Positions 60,354 through 64,000 of a stretch of DNA of 64,000 bases are shown one piece after another. The notes below the pieces were generated by a model. The model saw nothing but the letters and a program-made list of their open reading frames with translations, was not told where the DNA came from and made no database searches. Made by a program: the position numbers and the translations under genes. Within the stretch, counting starts at the first letter, position 1, and every line of letters starts with the position of its first letter. The DNA comes from Intestinimonas timonensis (GTDB lineage Bacteria; Bacillota; Clostridia; Oscillospirales; Oscillospiraceae): NCBI RefSeq assembly GCF_900626145.1, contig NZ_LR130816.1:86103-150102 (forward strand), written 5' to 3'.

Positions 60354-61535
60354 ATGGAAATCAACGGCGAGCAGGTAAACGAAGTCGTCCGCTACGACCA
60401 GCTGGGGCTCTCCCCGGAGATCATGCGGGCATTGGACAAGAAGGGCTACGTCCAGGCCACCCCCGTCCAGGGCGGCGCCATCCCCTACTTTATGAAGTGG
60501 CAGGACGTCATCGCCAAGGCCCCCACCGGCACCGGCAAGACCTTTGCCTTCGGCATCCCCATGGTGGAGCACATCGACCCGGAGAGCGATGCCGTCCAGG
60601 GTCTGGTGCTGGCCCCCACCAGGGAGCTGGCCATCCAGATCATGAACGAGCTGCGGGACCTCTGTGAGTTCAAGGAAGGGGTCCGGGCGGTGGTCCTCTA
60701 CGGCGGACAGCCCATTGACAGGCAGATCAACCAGCTCAAGAAGCGGCCTCAGATCGTGGTGGCCACCCCCGGCCGGCTCATGGACCACATGAAGCGCCGC
60801 ACCGTCCGGCTGGACCAGGTCCAGACCGTGGTGCTGGACGAGGCCGACCGGATGCTGGACATGGGCTTCATCCACGACGTCACCCGCATTCTGGACCAGA
60901 TCAAGCACCGCCGGAACATGGGCATGTTCTCCGCCACCATCTCCCGGGAGGTCATGGACATCTCCTGGGTGTACCAGCGGGACCCGGTGGAGATCATCGT
61001 CCGGCCCGACGAGCAGAACAAGCCCGACATCCAGCAGTACCGCATCGACGTGGACCGGAACGAAAAGGCGGAGATCACCGCCCGCATCCTGGACGCCGCC
61101 GGCTATGAGCGGGCCATCGCCTTCTGCAACACCAAGAACATGACCGACCGGCTCACCGGCCTGCTCCGCATGCGGGGCATCACCTGCGAGGCCATCCACG
61201 GCGACATCCAGCAGTCGGTCCGGGAGAAGACCCTGGGCAAGTTCCGCCGGGGCGAACTCCGGGTGCTGGTGGCCACCGACGTGGCCGCCCGTGGTCTGGA
61301 CATCGACGACGTAGACGTGGTCTTCAACTACGACGTCCCCGACGAGACGGAGTATTACGTCCACCGCATCGGCCGCACCGGCCGGGCCAAGCGCCACGGC
61401 GTGGCCTACACCCTGGTGTCCACCATCACCGAGGCCATGCGCCTGGACGATATCCAGAAGATCACCCGAAACGACATCCACCGCCTCAAGTACGAAAAGG
61501 GCACCCTCCTGGACCTGGAGGAGGAGCAGAAGTAA
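60354..61535 (+). CDS. DEAD-box RNA helicase
   Basis: A 393-residue core DEAD-box helicase, likely acting on mRNA or ribosome assembly. The Q motif appears as YVQATPVQGGAIP, Walker A as KAPTGTGKT near residue 57, the DEAD box as VVLDEADRMLDMGF near residue 158, and SAT (MFSATIS) near 190. The second RecA domain has ARGLDIDDVDVVFNYD and HRIGRTGRA near residue 330. It lacks the long C-terminal extension of DeaD/CshA types. The ATG at 60354 has AAAGGA upstream. The transcript starts at 60202 with a folded leader. Confidence 0.92.
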   Translation: MEINGEQVNEVVRYDQLGLSPEIMRALDKKGYVQATPVQGGAIPYFMKWQDVIAKAPTGTGKTFAFGIPMVEHIDPESDAVQGLVLAPTRELAIQIMNELRDLCEFKEGVRAVVLYGGQPIDRQINQLKKRPQIVVATPGRLMDHMKRRTVRLDQVQTVVLDEADRMLDMGFIHDVTRILDQIKHRRNMGMFSATISREVMDISWVYQRDPVEIIVRPDEQNKPDIQQYRIDVDRNEKAEITARILDAAGYERAIAFCNTKNMTDRLTGLLRMRGITCEAIHGDIQQSVREKTLGKFRRGELRVLVATDVAARGLDIDDVDVVFNYDVPDETEYYVHRIGRTGRAKRHGVAYTLVSTITEAMRLDDIQKITRNDIHRLKYEKGTLLDLEEEQK

Positions 61536-61629
61536 GACGCTGGCCGGTTTTCATGTATTTTTAAACTTTCCCCAAAGATTTTTTCATGTGAATCTGGCAT
61601 ACTAAGAGACAGATAAGGAGGGGCCCAAT

Positions 61630-61842
61630 ATGGACGAACCGAAGAGACTTTACCGTACGGAACACGGCGCCGCCATGCTCTGCGGCGTGTGCGGCGGCAT
61701 CGCCGAATACTTCAACATCGATCCCAGCATTGTCCGTCTGGTCTGGGCGGCCCTGGTGATTATGGGCGGCACCGGCATCCTTCTCTATATTATCGCCGCC
61801 ATCATCCTACCCAGAAAGAGCCAGGTCTACCCCGGCTATTGA
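61630..61842 (+). CDS. PspC-domain membrane protein
   Basis: A 70-residue PspC-like protein. It has the family start KRLYRTEHGAAMLCGVCGGIAEYFNIDPSIVRLVWAAL, and one membrane helix (LVIMGGTGILLYIIAAIIL) follows. PspC proteins take part in envelope-stress responses, but short stand-alone forms like this one in Firmicutes have no fixed role. It has its own GGAGGGG ribosome site and a downstream terminator, so it is a single-gene unit. Confidence 0.9.
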   Translation: MDEPKRLYRTEHGAAMLCGVCGGIAEYFNIDPSIVRLVWAALVIMGGTGILLYIIAAIILPRKSQVYPGY

Positions 61843-61857
61843 CCACCGCAGTCCGTC

Positions 61858-61889
61858 GGCCGCGCCCCCTCACGGGGCGCGGCTTTTTC
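61858..61889 (+). terminator. Terminator of the pspC gene
   Basis: CCGCGCCCC (61860-61868) pairs with GGGGCGCGG (61874-61882), followed by CTTTTTC. Confidence 0.88.
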
Positions 61890-61953
61890 ATTGCCGGAGG
61901 TTTAAGGGCATGATTTTTGTGCTATACTGGAAAACAGGCCCAGAAACAAACCC

Positions 61954-61982
61954 TTGCGCGATCTTTCCCGCCGTGATACACT
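61954..61982 (+). promoter_or_regulatory. Promoter of the DUF2156 gene
   Basis: TTGCGC (61954-61959) and TACACT (61977-61982) are separated by 17 bases. It lies 36 bases upstream of the start at 62019. Confidence 0.5.
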
Positions 61983-62018
61983 GCTTTCAAAGAACACCCA
62001 AGGAGATTGTCATTTACC

Positions 62019-62930
62019 ATGATCGAGTTTCATAAGCCCCAGCTCACCGATAAGCCCTGGGTGGATGAGCTGCTGCGCAGGGCGGATCACCGGGGCTGCG
62101 AGTACAACTTCACCAACCTCTTCGTCTGGAGCGACGCCTACGACCAGCGCATCGCCCGGGTGGGAGACTTCCTGGTGACCCATCTGTGCGGCGCGCTGGG
62201 CTGCTCCTACATCTACCCCGCCGGTTCCGGCGATATTGCCCCCGTCCTCACCGCCCTGGAAGAGGATGCCACGGAGCGGGGCGTCCCCTTCCGGCTGGTC
62301 TGTCTCACCCAGCCCCAGATCCAGGAGCTGGACACCCTCTTCCCCGGCCGCTTTACCTTTGAGGCCGACCGGGACGGCTTCGACTATCTCTACGACATTG
62401 ACCGTCTGGCCGACCTGGGCGGCAAAAAGCTCCACGCCAAGCGCAACCACATCAACCGCTTCATCGAGAACAACCCCTCCTGGGTCTACGAGGACATCAC
62501 CCCGGAAAGTCTGCCCGAGTGCCTGGAGATGGACAAGGAGTGGTACCGCCGCAGCATGGTCCGTGAGGGTCTGGCCGAGGAGCGGGACCTGGGCGACGAG
62601 GGCCGTGCCCTCCGCCTGGCCATGGAGCACTACCACGCACTGGGCCTGGAGGGGGGACTCATCCGGGTCTACGGAGAAGTGGTGGCCTTCACCATGGGAG
62701 ACCTGCTCTCCTCCGACACCTACGACGTCCACTTTGAAAAGGCCTACGGCGAGCTCCAGGGCGCCTACGCCATGATCAACCGGGAGTTCGCCCGGCGGAT
62801 CCGGCAGCGCCACCCCCAGGTACGCTACCTCAACCGAGAGGACGATATGGGCGTGGAGGGTCTCCGCAAGGCCAAGGAATCCTATTACCCCGACCTCATG
62901 GTGGAGAAATACTCTGCCTCCCCGGCGTGA
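62019..62930 (+). CDS. DUF2156 (GNAT-like, phosphatidylglycerol lysyltransferase-related) protein
   Basis: A 303-residue protein of the DUF2156 family, which has two GNAT-type folds and includes the catalytic part of MprF. Typical segments are CEYNFTNLFVWSDAYD near residue 30, YLYDIDRLADLGGKKLHAKRNHINRF near 128, and the late AYAMINREFARRI and VRYLNREDDMG. Small stand-alone members probably acylate an unknown substrate in the cytosol. I chose the ATG at 62019 because the alternative TTG at 62007 lies on the AAGGAG ribosome site. It precedes a GNAT gene by 36 bases on the same strand, probably in one operon. Confidence 0.82.
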   Translation: MIEFHKPQLTDKPWVDELLRRADHRGCEYNFTNLFVWSDAYDQRIARVGDFLVTHLCGALGCSYIYPAGSGDIAPVLTALEEDATERGVPFRLVCLTQPQIQELDTLFPGRFTFEADRDGFDYLYDIDRLADLGGKKLHAKRNHINRFIENNPSWVYEDITPESLPECLEMDKEWYRRSMVREGLAEERDLGDEGRALRLAMEHYHALGLEGGLIRVYGEVVAFTMGDLLSSDTYDVHFEKAYGELQGAYAMINREFARRIRQRHPQVRYLNREDDMGVEGLRKAKESYYPDLMVEKYSASPA

Positions 62931-62966
62931 GCCAGCCGGATACCGTCAGAAAGGAGCGAATGTCCC

Positions 62967-63842
62967 ATGATCGAGATCCGTCCCGCCCGTCCGGAGGAAA
63001 TCCCTCGCCAGAAGGAGCTGTGGAAGCTGGCCTTCGGCGATGACGACGCCTACATCGACTACTTCTATGCCCACGGCGAGGAGAGCCAGGTGCTCCTCCT
63101 GCTGGAGGATGGCGTGGTGTGGACCATGGTGGCCCTCTTCCCGGTGACGGTGACCCTTCCCCAGGGCGAATCCCTCTCCTCTGCCTACATCTATGCCCTG
63201 GCCACCCACCCCGACGCCCGGAAAAAGGGCTTCGGCCGGTTCATCCTCAACTACGTGGATTACTACCTCCAGGAGTCCGGCAAGGACTGCGTCACCATCG
63301 TGCCCGCCGAGCCCTCCCTCTACAAATACTTTGCCACCACCGGCTTTGAGCCCACCTTCTCCACACGAAAGGTAGAGCTGCTCCGGGAGATGGTGGCACA
63401 GCCCGGCGAGGGGGATGCCATCACCCCCGTCTCCCCCGCCCAGTACAACGCCCTCCGGGAGCAGATGCTGGCCGGAAACTTCCGGGTCACTTACAGCGAG
63501 GCCCTCATCGCCTACCAGCAGGGTCTCTCCCGCATGGAGCGGGGCGACCTCTTCCACCTCACCGTCTCCGGCAAGGAGGGCCTTGCCGCCGCGGAGTACC
63601 TGGATGAGGACACCGTGCTGGTCAAGGAGCTTCTCCTCCCCCACGCCGCCCAGGCCGGCGGCGCCGCCCTGCTGGCCCAGCGCATGCCCGCCCGCCGCTA
63701 CCACCTGCGCACGCCTCCCTTCTGGGACGGACTCACCGGAAGCTACCTCCAGTCCTTCGCCATGGTCAAGTGGTACCGCCCTGAGTTGTCCAAAGCCTGG
63801 CGGGAATACCGCCGGGGCTACATGGGTCTGGGCTTTGATTGA
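62967..63842 (+). CDS. GNAT-family acyltransferase (Eis-like two-part)
   Basis: A 291-residue acyltransferase. The N-terminal GNAT domain has IEIRPARPEEIPRQKELW at the start and YALATHPDARKKGFGRFIL near residue 75, where the (Q/R)xxGx(G/A)-type CoA loop is KKGFGR. The C-terminal 140 residues form a second domain with STRKVELLREM and the terminal FAMVKWYRPE. The size and layout recall Eis-like or two-domain GNAT proteins. The substrate is unknown. It has an AAGGAG ribosome site and a downstream hairpin, and it follows the DUF2156 gene. Confidence 0.85.
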   Translation: MIEIRPARPEEIPRQKELWKLAFGDDDAYIDYFYAHGEESQVLLLLEDGVVWTMVALFPVTVTLPQGESLSSAYIYALATHPDARKKGFGRFILNYVDYYLQESGKDCVTIVPAEPSLYKYFATTGFEPTFSTRKVELLREMVAQPGEGDAITPVSPAQYNALREQMLAGNFRVTYSEALIAYQQGLSRMERGDLFHLTVSGKEGLAAAEYLDEDTVLVKELLLPHAAQAGGAALLAQRMPARRYHLRTPPFWDGLTGSYLQSFAMVKWYRPELSKAWREYRRGYMGLGFD

Positions 63843-63861
63843 TACCACCTTTTTCCACCGC

Positions 63862-63905
63862 CGCCGGCGGCCGGGCTTGCCCGACTGCCGGCGTTTTGCA
63901 TTTTT
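63862..63905 (+). terminator. Terminator of the DUF2156-GNAT operon
   Basis: CGCCGGC (63862-63868) pairs with GCCGGCG (63887-63893) around an inner CGGGC-TT-GCCCG hairpin, followed by TTTTGCATTTTT. Confidence 0.75.
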
Positions 63906-63911
63906 ATTCAC

Positions 63912-63950
63912 GCTTTACTGCATCACCTTTTTAAATTGTTGCAGTAAAGC
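63912..63950. repeat. Inverted repeat near the window end
   Basis: GCTTTACTGCA (63912-63922) is perfectly complementary to TGCAGTAAAGC (63940-63950), with a 17-base AT-rich spacer. No gene is seen from here to the end of the window. It may be a regulator site for a gene beyond the edge or the end of a small mobile element. Confidence 0.5.
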
Positions 63951-64000
63951 AAATTTCGAAGTGCAAAATATTGTGTTTTTGTTCTCCTCTAGGGCTTGTT

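Noticed and set aside
1..64000. CRISPR array
   Set aside because: No series of regularly spaced direct repeats was found in any intergenic stretch and no cas gene is present.

Overview
The window looks like a spore-forming Clostridia chromosome, most likely a GC-rich member of the Oscillospiraceae (Flavonifractor/Lawsonibacter-like), carrying a large integrative conjugative element (ICE). The host assignment is inferred from the high GC of the right-hand third, a spoIID gene, Firmicutes-type ribosome binding sites and the gene families present. No rRNA, tRNA or CRISPR array is visible.

Positions 1 to about 16.2 kb are an ICE backbone of the Tn1549/CTn type read left to right. It starts with an accessory block: a truncated metK, a PP-loop enzyme, a beta-helix-like protein, two small ICE proteins and an amino-DNA methyltransferase. 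After a palindrome-rich oriT candidate come the mobilisation and type IV secretion genes: MobC, MOBP relaxase, PcfB, coupling protein, Maff2/VirB2-like pilin, VirB6-like, PrgI/VirB3-like, VirB4 and a membrane-anchored NlpC/P60 hydrolase. A small membrane-protein gene lies on the opposite strand inside this operon. An XRE repressor and a SLOG-family gene flank a double palindrome.

Positions 16.3 to 30.4 kb are a lower-GC, minus-strand defence island of nine tightly packed genes. In transcription order these are two proteins sharing a short QYGN-TQI motif, an excisionase-like HTH protein, a PrrC/RloC-like AAA ATPase, hsdM, hsdS, hsdR, an EVE-containing mcrB, and mcrC. It sits where the later conjugation genes (topoisomerase III and others) are expected, and these are absent here.

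Positions 30.7 to 37.5 kb form the right-end ICE module: a small HTH protein, a 385-base noncoding stretch rich in stem-loops, a DinG-like helicase, a 48-residue ORF and three recombinase genes. The middle recombinase has no catalytic domain. Just beyond, on the opposite strand, lies a two-gene operon (37.6 to 42.2 kb) encoding a Ser/Thr kinase fused to an SF1 Upf1-type helicase plus an unrecognised winged-helix protein. This is the best candidate here for an undescribed system.

From about 42.4 kb the sequence is core chromosome: homocysteine methyltransferase, a secreted HAD phosphatase, argS with its DUF1934 partner, murI, a frameshifted MATE transporter gene, an ECF sigma factor with an RsgI-like anti-sigma, a DUF815 ATPase, a PAP2 phosphatase, spoIID, citrate synthase, an NSS transporter, rlmA, a DEAD-box helicase, pspC, a DUF2156 protein and a GNAT enzyme.

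All functional calls come from reading motifs by eye. No database search was run.
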